A stretch of 64,000 bases of DNA from contig JANUWF010001188.1 of assembly GCA_026120185.1 (NCBI GenBank), positions 682,001-746,000 on the forward strand, read 5' to 3'. The position numbers and the translations under genes were made by a program. The notes beneath the pieces were generated by a model that was not told the origin of the DNA, did not search any database, and saw only the letters and a list, made by a program, of their open reading frames with translations. Numbering within the stretch: position 1 is the first letter of the stretch; each line of letters opens with the position of its first letter. Origin of the DNA: Voacanga thouarsii. Taxonomy: Eukaryota > Streptophyta > Magnoliopsida > Gentianales > Apocynaceae. Below are positions 1 through 12,337 of this stretch, one piece after another.

Positions 1-49
<49 letters not shown>
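1..49. repeat. (AG)n microsatellite
   Basis: An uninterrupted AG dinucleotide run begins at the first base of the window, so its true length is unknown. Confidence 0.97.
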
Positions 50-51
<2 letters not shown>

Positions 52-1993
52 ATTAGTGGGTTTATTCATATATATATTCATTAGAGATCACGATTAGAGA
101 AGATGGAGTTGTTAGAACAAACCTACCTTGATGGTGTTCTTGAGCCTTCACAAAATTTCTGATTTTTTATCCAAACTAGCAAGTTGGATTTTGGAGTTTG
201 ATGTAAAGAATGGTGTTGATGGACTCACGGCAGTGAGTAGATGAATTCTGGAGTTTTTATAAGTAGTTTGAAGTGATTTGGATAGGTATTAGGTGAAAGG
301 AAGAAGTAGGTGTTCTTGGTGTGTTGTGTGTTCTTGAAGGTTAAAGGGAATAGAGAGTTTTTGGATGGAGGCTGCCGAAATTCTGAAGAGATTAGGGCTA
401 GTCAAAATTTCTGTAAGGCTTAGGAAGGTGATTCTCTAATTTTGAAGAGAAAAGGAAAGGCTAGTTGTTGGAATCCTTGAAGAATATTTTTGAGAAGCAA
501 ATTTGGAAACTAAATATTCAAGAATATCTTTGATTCTTGGAGAGCTTATGGAAGTCTGCTACGGCCGAATTTCTGTGTAGTGTTTCTAGTGGATGAAAGC
601 TGATTGAAGAGGGGTAATGGTGGCCAAAAATTTGGAGTGAAATGGTGAGGAATAAGTCTGGTTGTTTGAGGAACATTTTATGGAAGGTTGCTAAATTATG
701 GTGGCTGGAATTTTTGTAACTAATCAAGCATGATTGCAGAGATTTGTTGGAGAGATTTTCTGGCAGCCATGACTGGATTTTTCATGCAGAACTTAGGGAG
801 GATAATGGAGTTCAGTTAATGGAGGTTTAAGGGTGGTTTGTGCATAAAAAGGATGGAGTTTCGGCTAGGAGAGAATTAGGAAACAAAGCTGGAAAAACTA
901 CTGCACCGTTTTTTCTCAAGGCTGGAATTTTTTTTTCTGGGCAGTTTTAGCTGCCATCTTTCCAGCCGATTTACAGAGGTTTTGAAGGGGAGTTTCAGGG
1001 GTTTTCAAGGCTGATTTCTAGCCTTCTTCATGGAAAAAAAACATGGCTAAGGTGCTAAACAAAAACTGGAAGAAAACAGCTTGGTTTTGGACCTCCAAAG
1101 CTGTGATTTGCCCAGGGATTTTTCTGGTTTTGCACCAACTTTGTGCAGTCCAAAAATGGTCAGAGAAATTCAGGTTGCAAGCTGATCCAAAAGGCCATTT
1201 TTCTTGCAGCATTTAGGAGGAAATATTAACTAAGAGTTTCGACAACTTGAAGGCACAAGAATCTAGAAATTTTCATTTCATTCCAAGAAGGTAGATAAAC
1301 CTAGCTAGAATGAATTTTTAGAAAGTTCACTAAAGGGATTTATCCCCTTGGAATCTTTCACATCTCCTCCACATTTTCAGGCCATAAAATGTCTTCCACT
1401 AAGACATTTTGATTCTACAAAGCCATAGCACTTTACTGGAATTTCTGGAAAGAAATTGGCTAGAACAATTTGAATAAATTAATGAATTGAGAAATAGGAA
1501 AATTAAGAATCAAGAGGAAATGAATTCCTCTTAGGAAATTTGTGTAGAACAAATGAGTAGAATTTGAAGACTCCTATCATGCCTCTCATAGGATAACATC
1601 TCTACCCTACTCCAAACACCACTAAGGCCGAAAATGATACTTCCCAAGCAAAAAGAAAATTTAACCAAGCTAAAGCTCCTATGATGGAATTTGAACTCAA
1701 GACCTCAAGAATTAATTCTAAGGCTCTAACCACTAAACCACAACAACTCTTGTTCTTATTTTCCCTCAAAAAAATATTTTATTATTCAATCCTCAAGTTG
1801 TCTCCCTTTTTCCACCTCAAGCAAAAATTACTATTTTGCCCTTCTCAAGCAATACTCACAACAAAGCCTTCGAAACAATAAAACTCAAATCCAAAGATAG
1901 AAAATTATTTAAAAATATATTTAAAAGTGCAATAAATTATGATATGCATCCCAACCCCCTCACTCTAAGGTTAGTTTTGACTGGGGTTTCACA
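50..1993 (-). mobile_element. Putative LTR-retrotransposon LTR or fragment, antisense
   Basis: This stretch has no credible coding region. Its right end reads GGGGTTTCACA, so on the minus strand it would begin TGTGAAACCCC, a terminus typical of plant gypsy (Tekay/Del-like) LTRs. It stops where pararetrovirus sequence begins, about 40 bases before that virus's primer site, as expected of an insertion boundary. A length near 2 kb is usual for Tekay LTRs. The partner end and target duplication lie outside the window or are not recognisable, so this is an inference from one terminus and the absence of genes. Confidence 0.35.
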
Positions 1994-2661
1994 CTCGTAC
2001 CTTCTTCTATTTTGCAAGACCAACGTCCCTCCCTTTGTTATCAGAGCCAGATGGGAAAGTAAGATATATGATTCTTGTTATTAATAATTTGTGATGAATT
2101 CCATGTGGATATGATGATGATAAGTATATTAGGTGAATTCTTAGTTCACATTGTAGTGTTCAAGATGGTGGCTTGCCATCAAAAGCCCACGTACAACATA
2201 AATGTTTTTCATGTTGTCAGATCTATGAATTATTTAGTATATTTTAAGTAAATTTATAAACTCTATATCAAATCTAAGGCGATAAGAAAGAGGTCTGGTT
2301 TTGAGATCTACTTTAACAGTGGTTTGATTGAGTTGTGTTGGCCGATAAGATGAGTAATGGCCGTTGTTGACTTAGTAGCTTGTAAAAGACGAGAATTTAT
2401 TCTCAATGGCCTGATCCCTCTCAGATCTGCTACAAATAGTGTAGATCTATTCTTTATTTACTAATTAATACTCATATCTGTTATATTCACAAAAAGAACT
2501 CCAAGTTTTACTTCATAAATTATTAATAACTTGAATGTATTCCCTTTTATAGAACATGAACGTGATGATTGCCATGTTACGGGGAAGTATAAAGCCCATA
2601 TTTTCATTTTCTATGTTTATTCAAAATATTTCTTTTTTTGGGTAATTTTCACACTTTAACT
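1994..2661 (+). other. Endogenous pararetrovirus leader, copy 1
   Basis: This is the non-coding leader between the viral primer site and the first reading frame. It aligns by eye over its whole length with two other copies, at 58873-59468 and from 60713. Shared landmarks are the GTGATGAATTCC block, AAAGCCCACGTA, GGCCGATAAGATGAGTAATGG, TGTAGATCTATTCTTTATTT, and ACGGG-AAGTATAAAGCCCATATTT just before the start codon. Such leaders lie at the start of the pregenomic RNA in Caulimoviridae. Three copies in one locus point to a tandem or rearranged integration. Confidence 0.8.
2036..2049 (+). promoter_or_regulatory. Pararetroviral tRNA-Met primer-binding site, copy 1
   Basis: TGTTATCAGAGCCA differs at one base from TGGTATCAGAGCCA, the complement of the 3' end of plant initiator tRNA-Met that primes minus-strand DNA synthesis in Caulimoviridae. 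It directly precedes the leader, as does the second copy at 58846. Confidence 0.8.
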
Positions 2662-3253
2662 ATATCTTCTTCCCTTCGCCCTTTTCTAAATCTTCTACCT
2701 CCTATTCTTTTCCTATGTCCTTCTCTTCTTCTCAAACTTCTTCAAAACTTGTGGAAGAGTTTAACTTTTCTGACCTCCAACAATCCATCAATAATTGGAA
2801 AATTCCCAAATTTCCCCCCAATAAGATTTACAAATCTCCTAAATAGTCATTTAACAGTGACTATGTCATCCGAACTGTTGAGGAAACTATTCAATTAGAC
2901 TCTTACTGCAAAGAAATTAAACTTCTTTCTGCTAGTGCCATCAAAAGATTTTAAACAGATACAATTATTTACATTTTGGCCTTGTCCAAATTGCAGCAAA
3001 ACTTTTTTCAAGAGAAGGACCAACTATCAACACTCTTACAAAAGAACCAAATCTTCTCTTGGAACTCAAAGGAAAACTTCCTAATGATTCAAACAAACAA
3101 GAGTATCTTGACAAATTTAAAGAAACTCTTGATCAACCTTCGACTTCATCTTCCACTTCAAACCCTTTTCCAACATCACCCTCGTATGGCCAATACGTAC
3201 AATTTTACTGATATCCTCAATAGGTTTCCTGCTAAACCTTCCAAAATAGTTAC
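2662..3253 (+). pseudogene. Endogenous pararetrovirus first ORF, copy 1, internally deleted
   Basis: This is the N-terminal part of the viral polyprotein, homologous to the copies starting at 59469 and 62833. The start codon of those copies is ATA here (2662-2664), and there are frameshifts and stops, including one near 2845 and one near 2953. After a Cys-rich segment near 2990 the sequence leaves the other copies and enters a Ser/Thr/Pro-rich stretch, so the movement-protein core present in copies 2 and 3 is missing. The fragment ends at the target duplication of element A and resumes at 11502. It cannot encode a functional protein. Confidence 0.7.
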
Positions 3254-4601
3254 TGATGCGTAAATTTTGAGTGCATAAAAATCATTAAATTTAAATCCAT
3301 CCCTAGCCCAGTTTTAATTAAAATACTAATCTCAAATTATACATACAAGCAAGTATACTCATTTCAAGCATAGTATAGGAAATTAATGAGTATGGATCCT
3401 CAAAGGAACAAGTACACACCAATTAATTTTTATTCATTGTTTAACCGACCCAATAAAATGATAAAATAATAAAAAGGAAAAATAAGTAAAATATACATAT
3501 ATAACTCAAGGATGAAATTTCATATAACTAGATAATTATCTTGCAAACATAATATTAAATCAGTTAGCATTCACACAATTAATTATCATCTTGGCATCAT
3601 GAAGGAACTTAAGTAAAATTCAATCGTTTCCCAATTCATGAACTCACTTATGTAAAAGATGTATTAAATTCTTCCTTTAATAATTACCCATACACTCTAT
3701 GTGATAATCAACAAGAAATTAGTTAATAACCCTATGCTCTAGGTGAAATCAACCAATCTTTGATCACTTAGTTCTTTAATCCTAACTTCGTTTCCCAATT
3801 CCATTAAGATTTAACAAATATGAAATCAATGCAATGAACTTCTAACATCATTTCCCAAGTCAATTAGAAGAAAATACATCAATAACCAATTATAACAAGT
3901 AATCAACTACCAAGAAAAACAATAAATTGATAAAAAAAAAATCAACTAACTCAAAATCATAATCTCTAAAATAATATACAATTAATATCAAAACATGAAG
4001 CATATCATTGTTCTAGAAAAGTAAACAAATGATAAAGGTTAGAACTCATAAACAAGCCATTCTTCTTCTGTTGAAAACTTCCTTTGAACAATGCTCCTTT
4101 GAGTGGTGAATTTGTCTTTAAAAAATAAGTAGCTACCTTGGATCGTTTAAATCACACCATTCTCTTATGTTTTTCTTGCATTTATAAGCCTCTTTAATAC
4201 CAAAATTCATGGCTTGAGAAGTCTTCCCAAGTAGAATTTGAAAAATACCAAAATCCTTTGAAAGATACCAAATTCGCAAGCAGACTGCCTCTGAACAGAT
4301 TAGACCTAGCACCTAGTCACTTCGACCAACTTGGCACCGGAGCATTCTGGTTTGCTCCAAAACGTTTGCTCTATTTTTGCTCTGCTTTTCCAAAGCAGAC
4401 CTTGCATTTGGTGCATTAGCTTGACCTGGCTCCAGGTTAAGGCTGGAATTTCCGACTTTTTGCTCGAAATCTCTTAAATCCTACATAAATTCATCCAAAA
4501 CACTTTTCACAAGCAAAATATCAAATATGAAGGAATATGCCTAGTTAGTACATTAAAAGTATCTTAAATTAGGAAAATAGTAATAAATTTAGCCCCTATC
4601 A
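3254..4601 (-). repeat. Element A 3' LTR
   Basis: This LTR aligns with 10092-11496 and is about 57 bases shorter, mainly through the loss of a block near 3660 that the other copy keeps near 10500-10570. A likely promoter core is the ATTTATA at 4180-4186, read on the minus strand as TATAAAT. Repeated minus-strand words of TTGGGAAA type fall in the part downstream of it. Confidence 0.9.
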
Positions 4602-6015
4602 CATTTCCCCAAACTTGAATCTTTACTTGTCCTTACGCAAAATACTTAAGTCAAGAAAAAAAAATAACAAGAAAACACAAGCTTTTTATTGTTCCAAAAT
4701 TTTGATCATAACAAGGCTTATAATCTCCCTTCAAACTTTAGATCTAACTGTGCCAAAATTGCAACTTGAAGCATTTGATAAGATAAAACAAGGCTCTTGA
4801 GGTCAAATTAAGCAAATTTATACCTTAGTCTAAGAAAATTATTTCACCCTTTAAGCAAACACATAAATAACATGAATCATATAAGTTAAGCTACCTACCA
4901 ACCCAAGCATTATAAATCTAAAAATTGCTCAACTCAAGTTATGATGTAAGGAAAACACTCCATTTTTTTTCTCTCAATTTTTTTCGATGACTTAGGGAAT
5001 TGATAGCCTCAAGTGAATGAATTCCTCTTCACACACCGTATTAGCCTCCTTATAGTCATCACTCATCATCTTTTTTTTTTTTAACATTCTCTTTCTCCTT
5101 CTAGCTTTTGGGAATTAATAGCCTCAAGAAAGTAGATTTCTCTCCAATATCCGTATTAGCCCCTATAATCAAGGGAAAAAAGAGTACTTTTTCTTCACTC
5201 TCAAAGATGCAACAACAATCAACTCATTTTTCTCATTTTTCAATTCTCAATCAATTTTTTTCTTCACAATTTTCCAATCAAAGATTTTGTACTCCTTACA
5301 TTCCTTATCACAACTCAAAATCAAGTACAATTTAAACTCAAAATACAAGAGTTAGCCAACAACTTTTTCCACATTATCCACATTTAAACTTGATGAGTCA
5401 AATAACACTACACTAAAGCATAAACAAGATTAACTCAAATTCTCAAGTCTTAATATATCTCATCCAATAAACCAATTTATTGATAAAAATCCACTATGAA
5501 TGACAAAATTATATCCAAGTAAAAAAGATAATTACAACCTTGCTAAAACAATGAAAACCACAAAAATTTTGAAAAATTTCACAACAATGTCAGCAAAAAT
5601 GGATATGAAAAATATCTTCAATGCTAAACTCTCCCCCCCCCCCCCCTCACACTTAAACTGGACATTGCCCTCAATGGCAAAAAATACAATAATGAAAGCA
5701 AAGCTTAGAAGACCAAAATAAATAAATAGGAAGAATAGAGACAAGAAAATACTTCCATTGTAGATTAGTGCCAACATATGTAAATCCACTACAAGGAGTC
5801 AGTAAAGCATTGTATCTAACTTAAAAGAAGCAAAAATAGAAAACATAATTCTAGAAAAAGAAAAGATAATCAAAATGAAAGAAAAGACAAGAAATATCAA
5901 CTAACAAGAAATCCTAAGAAAAGTCATTAAAAATGCAAAGGAAAAGAAATAAAATAAAAATAACAGAAAATAAAATAAAAGTGAGTAAGGAGCAAATCAA
6001 GAGGTAGCATCCTCA
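4602..6015 (-). other. Element A 3' non-coding region with two hairpin/purine-tract modules
   Basis: This is AT-rich sequence without a credible ORF. Immediately inside the LTR (4602-4650), the minus strand has a decayed stem-AGGA-stem hairpin followed by a purine tract, the expected plus-strand primer. A second module lies at 5633-5676: a CATTG stem with loop AGGG on the minus strand, then TTTAAGTGTGAG and a run of 14 G (5633-5646 on this strand). A direct repeat of about 65 bases, recognisable by GGGAATT-ATAGCCTCAAG, occurs near 4995-5060 and 5109-5175. Confidence 0.65.
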
Positions 6016-7247
6016 AAATCATCATCATCATCATGCCCAACATCCTCATCAGGATCTTCGGTGGTTCTACTAGTACACACACTAGTGGACTACTGTATCA
6101 AAGTAGCCAATCGCTGCTCCTGGACATCCTAACAGCTATGAAGATTAGCAATGGAGTCGTGCAGTTAGAGAAGGATGGTCATCTGTGTTTCAAGTCCAAG
6201 GCTCAACTGCTCCAATCGGGCCTCCACTTATGCCTCAAAATCAGCACTAGAACGAGAACTACTAGCACGAGTGCGAGGTCGGGTATGATGCTCCTCCAGC
6301 TTATCCTCATCGAAGAAAAGCTCCACCATCCCTGGATGCTTACCCCATACGGTTTCTTCCATCTCCTCTTTCTCTCATCATATCTATAGTCATACTGAAC
6401 TAAAATATGCTCGGTCACTAAGTCCCACTCATTGGTGGGCTCATAGTCTCTCTATTACAACTCACTCCAAAGTCCTATAAGATAGCATAATGACTAATAA
6501 AAATTTTAGGGCTTTGGCTGAGATGTGAGAGTAAACAACCTCCTTCATGGACTGAATAATAATAGGAGTAAGGGGGATAGGCACACTCCTCATCATCTTT
6601 TCAAGAATGTAAACATTAAGGCCCCTAGACTTATTAAAGCCACTAGCCTTAGGATAAACATTCAAAGAGAAAATGTAGACTAGGGTACCTAACTAAGCCT
6701 CAAGATCATTATTGGAGTAATAGCGATACTATCCTATCTACCCCTTCCTTCACATTTGCAAACTAGTCCTAACAGCATTCACATCTAAAGTACAATCAGA
6801 AATAATCTTTTGATTATTATAGTCCACAACTATCCATGGACCATCATCAAGTACTCCTAAGATCCTGGCTAATCTAGGCCTGTCAAACTCAATAGGCACC
6901 CTCTTGACCATATTAGAAATGACTTGAAGATTGTTTTTCTTCTTATCCTGCATATTAGTAACAAACTCTTTTACCATCATAGGACAATAAGCTCCCTCAA
7001 GTCTGATAATAGGTGCCCAACCTAGTCTTCTAAACATAGTAGAAAGCTGCAATGAATTATTGAAAGAAGGTTTGTACATCTTTTCTGCTATGATTTTGTT
7101 ATGTTGGTGACTTAAGTACCATATTTAAAATATAGGATCAAAGAATTATGTAAGCTGGGTAGGTAAAGGCTCAAAAGATAGTGTAGAAGAAGATAAAGCT
7201 CTAGCTCTCTTAGCCCTAGGTGCTATTTCCTTAGGTCTCCTAGACAT
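6016..7247 (-). pseudogene. Element A extra ORF, plant retroelement accessory-protein type
   Basis: Minus-strand coding sequence starts at 7247 with a basic, Ser-rich N-terminus (MSRRPKEIAPRAKRARALSS). It continues, broken by frameshifts and stops, through a segment at 7079-6750 with LGWAPII, EGAYCPMMVKEFV and LARILGV. That pattern matches the accessory ORF often annotated in plants as 'putative plant transposon protein' (I recall Pfam PF20167). Further pieces at 6665-6462 and 6418-6203 look like its C-terminal part, ending in an acidic/Arg-rich tail. Its function in retroelements is not established. It sits downstream of gag, where pol would be in an autonomous element. Family assignment is from motif memory and needs a profile search. 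Confidence 0.55.
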
Positions 7248-8420
7248 GATAAAGATGGGATGATAGACTAAGGTAGGAGAAAGAAAGAAAGATAGAACAC
7301 CCTCAAGAACACTTCTCACTGCACAATCAAACACAACCCTCAACCTCCTCACAATCACAACACCCGCTCAACTCATCTACCACCTTAATATACCACAAAA
7401 CACAACATAAACTCCCCTAACAATACCTACAAAAAGATAGCCATTGTCCAATCCCAAACACAATATCAATACCCATAATCAAATTAGCAATACCATTCAT
7501 GTCATAATATAAAGCTTATAATCACAATGTCAAGTTAAACATAAACAAGTGTATCTCAATCTATAAAGAACATGTCTTGGTAGGCTCAAAATTACACATA
7601 TTAGAGGCATGCTCAATAGCTAACAAAAAGATATAAGACATGAAGTGCATCAATCAAATATTATTGTCAATCATATATCCATGCTAACTAATCCTCAAAG
7701 AAAGTAAAATTTCCATTAAATCCATCAAACCAAGAAAAACGAGAATTGTCGGACCATAATCCACATGAAAATATCCAATGATTACTATGAAAAATTGAAC
7801 CGTAGAAAGTGTAGAAAAATCATACCACAATAATCTCCAATGTATGGGCAATGATCCTATGTAAAGAGATTGAAGAAATTGTGCACCAAATGGAGGGATT
7901 GAAAAATGAGATTTGTGAAAAAAAGATTGGATTTTTCTTGATTTTAATCAAAAACTTCAAGAACAAAGCAATGATTTTGTGTTTGAAAGGTGGTTTGGAG
8001 CGGTTGAAAGTGATTCATTTGTGTTATGAAGTCAGACTTAGCGATGGGTTGAGAGAAAAAAAATGAGGGAGATCAAGAGATCGTTTGAAATGTGGCCAAA
8101 TTTAGCTGTTAATGGCCTCATTACTAACGTGACCTAGCGCCAGGTCCGAGTGCTGGGCCTAGTGCCAAGCCAAGGCAATTCGGCATCAAGTTTTTTTTTT
8201 TTTTAGCTGTGTGGACCTGGTGCCTGGGCAAAAGTTTGAGCCCGACGCCAGGTCAGCTCTGTCCAACCAATTTTTTTTTTTAATTAAGCAATTAACGGAA
8301 ACAACAACAATTAAAACCATGAAATCATGAAGAAAATTCATTCTAAAAATTAAAATGATAGAAAAATAAATAAAAGTACACAAAAATGAAAGAAATGTCT
8401 CAAAACCAAAATCAGTAAAA
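7248..8420 (-). other. Element A spacer between gag and the extra ORF
   Basis: No convincing coding region is visible. GC-richer islands at about 8125-8270 carry repeated imperfect palindromes around GGCGCC, for example AGCGCCAGGTCC and GACGCCAGGTCAGC. The same palindrome class recurs in this element's LTRs. Confidence 0.5.
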
Positions 8421-9775
8421 ATCATCATTTTTCACGGTCTTGATCAAGTGGATTTGTTTCAGCATTCCCCGGAAGAGATCTCGTTTGATGGTCTCCAATG
8501 AGCTTAGTCAATTGTCCAATTTAATTTTCCAGATTGTGTATGGATGCCTCCAAATTTCTCGAGGTTGCATCCACTCTTTGAAATCATTTTTCCCTGCTAC
8601 TTACCATTTAGTTAACCAAGTTCTCCAATGATGGCTTAGGAGGTGGTGCATTGTAAGGCAAGGAGGGTTGAGTCCTTTGATTCCTCCAAAGTTAGAGGAA
8701 GTCTTCCTAGGTTGGTTTTGATAGTTCCATGAAAATTTGGGATGCTTCCTCCAACTAGGATTATAAGTGGCACTATAAAGATTGTTACCTTGTCTTCCAT
8801 TGCAAATAAACACAACTTGTTCTAAAGACTCTTGTGATGACCCATGCTTTGGCACTCATGGTTTGGATACCTTTTCCCACAAAAATCACAATTAATATTT
8901 ATTACCTATCATTGGGAAAGAGATATCACCATTTTCTCCATCTTTTATGTCAGTGCCTCCACCTTAGCCTCTAAAGTTGCCATTGCATCCATCTTGTGCA
9001 CTCCATGAGCATGAGCTTTTGATCTTGAACTACCCCAAGTATAGTTGTTTGTTGCAAGATTTTCAATCAGATCAAAACACCTCCTCTAGGGTCTTAGAAT
9101 TAATGGAACCTCCTGCAGATACATCAACCAATTGCCTTGTAGTAAAGCTTAAGCCACTGTGAAATATTTGCATTTGCATACCTAGTTCAAACCCGTAATA
9201 AGGACACTTTCTAAGTATCTCCTTAAACCTTTCCCAACACTCATAGAGATTTTTAGATTCTAATTGTTGGAAGGCGAATATTTCTATCCTAAGTTTGGGT
9301 GTTCTAGCTGGGGGGAAAATATTTTGCTAAAAATTTTTTAGCCAAAACATTCCAAGTGGTGATGGATCCAGATGGTAAAGACTTTAACTAGGATTTAGCT
9401 ATACCTCTCAAGGAAAAAGGAAAAAGCCTTAGTTTGATAGCATTTTTAGAAGCCCCATTCATCTTAAAAGTGTCACAGATTTCTAAAAAACTCTCAAGGT
9501 TGGCAGTAGAATTTTCTCAGGTAGCCTATCAAATTGTACCATATTTTTAATCATCTAGATAATGTTGGGCTTAATTTCAAAGTTATTGGCTTCTATTCTA
9601 GGTCTCACAATGCTCAAGCCTGTACCCGAGATTGTGGGCTTAATAAAATCATCCATGTCATCTAGTTATTGCCACTATTACGGCCATTGTTTGGTTGGTT
9701 AACCTCCATATCGTCTCTTACCCTTTGTCTAACCACCCTTCGAATATTTGTTAAGGTCCTCTCGATATTAGGATC
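8421..9775 (-). pseudogene. gag: Element A gag (capsid/nucleocapsid) relic
   Basis: Minus-strand translation in shifting frames gives recognisable plant Ty3/gypsy gag. About 9300-9000 encodes a segment with WERFKEILRKCPYYGFE, TTRQLVDVSAGGSI and a downstream NNYTWGSSR, as in the Retrotrans_gag core. Near 8900-8850 is a CDFCG...H..C zinc-knuckle-like motif. Then 8810-8720 encodes SATYNPSWRKHPKFSW, the Asn/Trp-rich motif typical of these gags. Stops and frameshifts break it throughout. Gag would package element RNA into cytoplasmic particles. It lies just after the 5' leader. Confidence 0.75.
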
Positions 9776-10065
9776 AACATCTACTATATCGTCTTTAGAT
9801 CATTGGGTTATATACTAAAGGCTAAATCTACAGAGAAAAGAAGATAGTGAGATTATAGAATTTATAAGTTAATCAATTACTGTACATTCACGAATTAAGT
9901 TAGGAAAATTACAATATATAGTGAAATTAAAGTATAATTATACAAAAAACAAACTAGTGCACCAATTCATATAAAGAACATATATACATATTCACATATT
10001 TACATATTAACATATAAATATAAAAATATAGTTAAATCAATAAAATCGAAGCTTTCATGATATTG

Positions 10066-10084
10066 TTCCTTGGCAATGACGCCA
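10066..10084 (-). promoter_or_regulatory. Element A primer-binding site (tRNA-Asp), decayed
   Basis: On the minus strand this reads TGGCGTCATTGCCAAGGAA, matching the tRNA-Asp complement TGGCGCCGTTGCCGGGGA except for transitions of the C-to-T or G-to-A kind, as expected after deamination of methylated cytosines. It lies 7 bases inside the 5' LTR. Leader sequence without a gene runs from here to the gag relic. Confidence 0.8.
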
Positions 10085-10091
10085 AAAAACT

Positions 10092-11496
10092 TGATGCGAA
10101 AATTTTAAATGTATAAAAATCATTAAATTTAAATCCATCCCTAGCAAAGTTTTAATTAAAATATTAATCTCAAATTATACATACGAGCAAGTATACTCAT
10201 CGAAAGCATAGTATAGGGAATTAACAAATATCGATCCTCAATGGAACAAGAACACACTAATCATTTTTCATTCATTGTTTAACTAACCAAATAAAGTGAT
10301 AAAATAATGAAATGAAAAAATAAGTATACATATATAACTCAAGGATGTAATTTCATGTAACTAGACAACTATCTTGGAAATATAATATTGAATCACTTAG
10401 CATTCATTACAATTAATTGTCATCTTGGCATCATAAAAGAACTTAAGTAAAATTTAATCATTTCCCAAGTCATGAACTCACTTATGTAGACTCCACTTCT
10501 TTCCCAATCTATGGAACCACTATCTCTTGATTAATCTAGTGGATTTCCCAATCGCACTAAAATAGCCAAAAGATGCATCAAATTCTTCCTTCAATAATTA
10601 CCTTTATACTCTATTTGATAATCAACATGAAATTTGTTAATAACCCTATACTCTAGGTGAAATCAACCAATCTTTGATCACTTAGCTCATTATTATTAAC
10701 TTCGGCTCCCAAGTCCATTAAGCTTTAACAAATATGAAATCAATGCAATGAACTTCTAACATCACTTCTAACATCAATAACTAATGATAACAAGTAATCA
10801 AATACCAAGAATAACAATAAATTGATAAAAAAATTCCAATCAACTCAAAATTATAATCTATAAAATAATATCCAATTACAATCAAAACATTAAGTACATC
10901 ATTATTCTAGAAAAGTAAACAAATGATAAAATATATAAATCATAGACAAGCCATTCTTCTTCTCCTGAAAACCTCCTTTAAACAATGTTCTTTTGAGTGG
11001 TGAATTTGTCTTTGAAAAATAAATAGCTAGTTGGGATCCTTCAAATCACGCCAGTCTCTTGTGTTTTTCTTGTATTTATAAGCCTCCTTGATACCAAAAT
11101 TCATGGCTTGAGAAGTCTTGCCCAAGTAGAATTTGAAAAATACCAAAATCCTTTGGAAGATACCAAATTCACGCACAACCTACCTCCGAACAAATTAGAC
11201 CTGGTACCTGGTCACTTTGATCAACTTGGCACCAAGTGCATTCTGGTTTGCTCCATTTTTGCTTTGTTTTCTAGACTAGACTTGCGTGCCTGTGTATTAG
11301 TTTGACTTGGCGCTAGGTCAAGGCTGGAATTTCTAACTTTTTGCTCAAAATCTCTTAAATCTAGCACAAATTCATCCAAAACACTTTCCACAAGCAAAAT
11401 ATCAAATAGGAAGGAATATGCCTAGTTATTACATGAAAAGTATCTTAAATTAGCCTCAAATAAGTAGGAAAATAGTGATGAATTTAGCCCCTATTA
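10092..11496 (-). repeat. Element A 5' LTR
   Basis: Partner of 3254-4601. The minus-strand TATA box TATAAATA is at 11073-11080. Downstream of it on that strand, copies of the word TTGGGAAA occur near 10545, 10500 and 10463, with related words near 10700. GGCGCC-type palindromes lie near 11210-11320. The terminal TCA of the other copy is TTA here. Confidence 0.92.
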
Positions 11497-11501
11497 GTTA
11501 C

Positions 11502-11859
11502 CATTCAAAACCTCCAATCTGAAATCTCCCTTCTCAAGGAAGAAATTAGAGAAATCAAAGCTTCTCAAGAACTTGATAGATTAGTTCTTCAAAATCCTTT
11601 TTCTAAAAAAGAACACCCAAAACCATCAAACACTAGTGTGGATGCGAACATTTTTTTGAATTATCTTTCAAAAATCTCTTCTCAAAGATGGCATATGCGA
11701 ATTACACTTATCATTCAAAATTCTTTTACTATTGAAGTCCCAACTCTACTTGATACTGGAGCTGATCTCAATTGCATTCAAGATGGTCTTATTCCTACCA
11801 AGTATTTTGAAAAAACTAAGAAAAGCCTTCGTTCAGCCAATAATAGAAAGCTAGGAATT
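11502..11859 (+). pseudogene. Endogenous pararetrovirus polyprotein fragment: helical linker and protease start
   Basis: This continues the viral reading frame interrupted by element A. An amphipathic, Glu/Lys/Leu-rich segment (about 11510-11600) suggests a coiled coil. From about 11640 a retropepsin-like domain begins, with the active-site motif DTGAD at about 11755-11769. The protease would mature the viral polyprotein. The frame is cut at 11859 by an antisense Copia LTR and resumes after 56938. An aspartic protease signature followed downstream by RT and RNase H fits Caulimoviridae. Confidence 0.75.
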
Positions 11860-12299
11860 TGTTAGGAATTCTTGTCATGCAAATACAAGTTTTGCAATGG
11901 AATAAAACCAAGAATTCTCACTGAGGATCTCATTTATGCGTAAAAGGAATTGAAATGGGTGAAGAAAATACCTCACGTGTAAGCCACTTTGAATGAAAAA
12001 TTTTTCCTTCTCTGTTCGTGGTACGATCCAAAAATCTCCAAGCATGTCTTCTCCTACGTTCCATCCAAGTCACTAAATCTCAAGGTTAGAGATTTCTCTA
12101 ATAGAAATCCACACAAGAATCGTGCTCAAGAACACGTTAGGATTTTGTGCTAGCAAAATCACTTAGCGGCTAGGGTTTTTTTTTTTTTTGGTTATAAGAA
12201 GATATTGTACAGAAACGGGCTATCCATTTTTCTAAAAAAAATTTCTGTGTAAAAACTAAAATCATCATACACCAGACTCCATATATATCACACACACGT

Positions 12300-12337
<38 letters not shown>

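Larger units (their letters stand above)
3254..11496 (-). mobile_element. Element A: Ty3/gypsy LTR retrotransposon lacking pol
   Basis: Two homologous LTRs (3254-4601 and 10092-11496) flank about 5.5 kb and are bordered by the duplication GTTAC (3249-3253, 11497-11501). Read on the minus strand, each LTR begins TGATAGGGGC (TAATAGGGGC in the right copy) and ends CGCATCA. Next to the right LTR is a decayed primer site for tRNA-Asp; next to the left LTR is a purine tract. The interior holds a gag relic and a second ORF, but I find no protease, reverse transcriptase, RNase H or integrase. The tRNA-Asp primer and gag type fit the Athila/Tat side of plant Ty3/gypsy. It interrupts the pararetrovirus. 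Confidence 0.9.

Noticed and set aside
6203..6418. Independent membrane protein gene on the minus strand of element A
   Set aside because: The Val/Leu-rich run is a frameshifted reading of the acidic/Arg-rich tail of the accessory ORF.
11855..11859. GAATT as target duplication of the older Copia LTR
   Set aside because: The bases after 56937 are CTAAC and do not match, so the duplication is either decayed or lost; I do not claim it.
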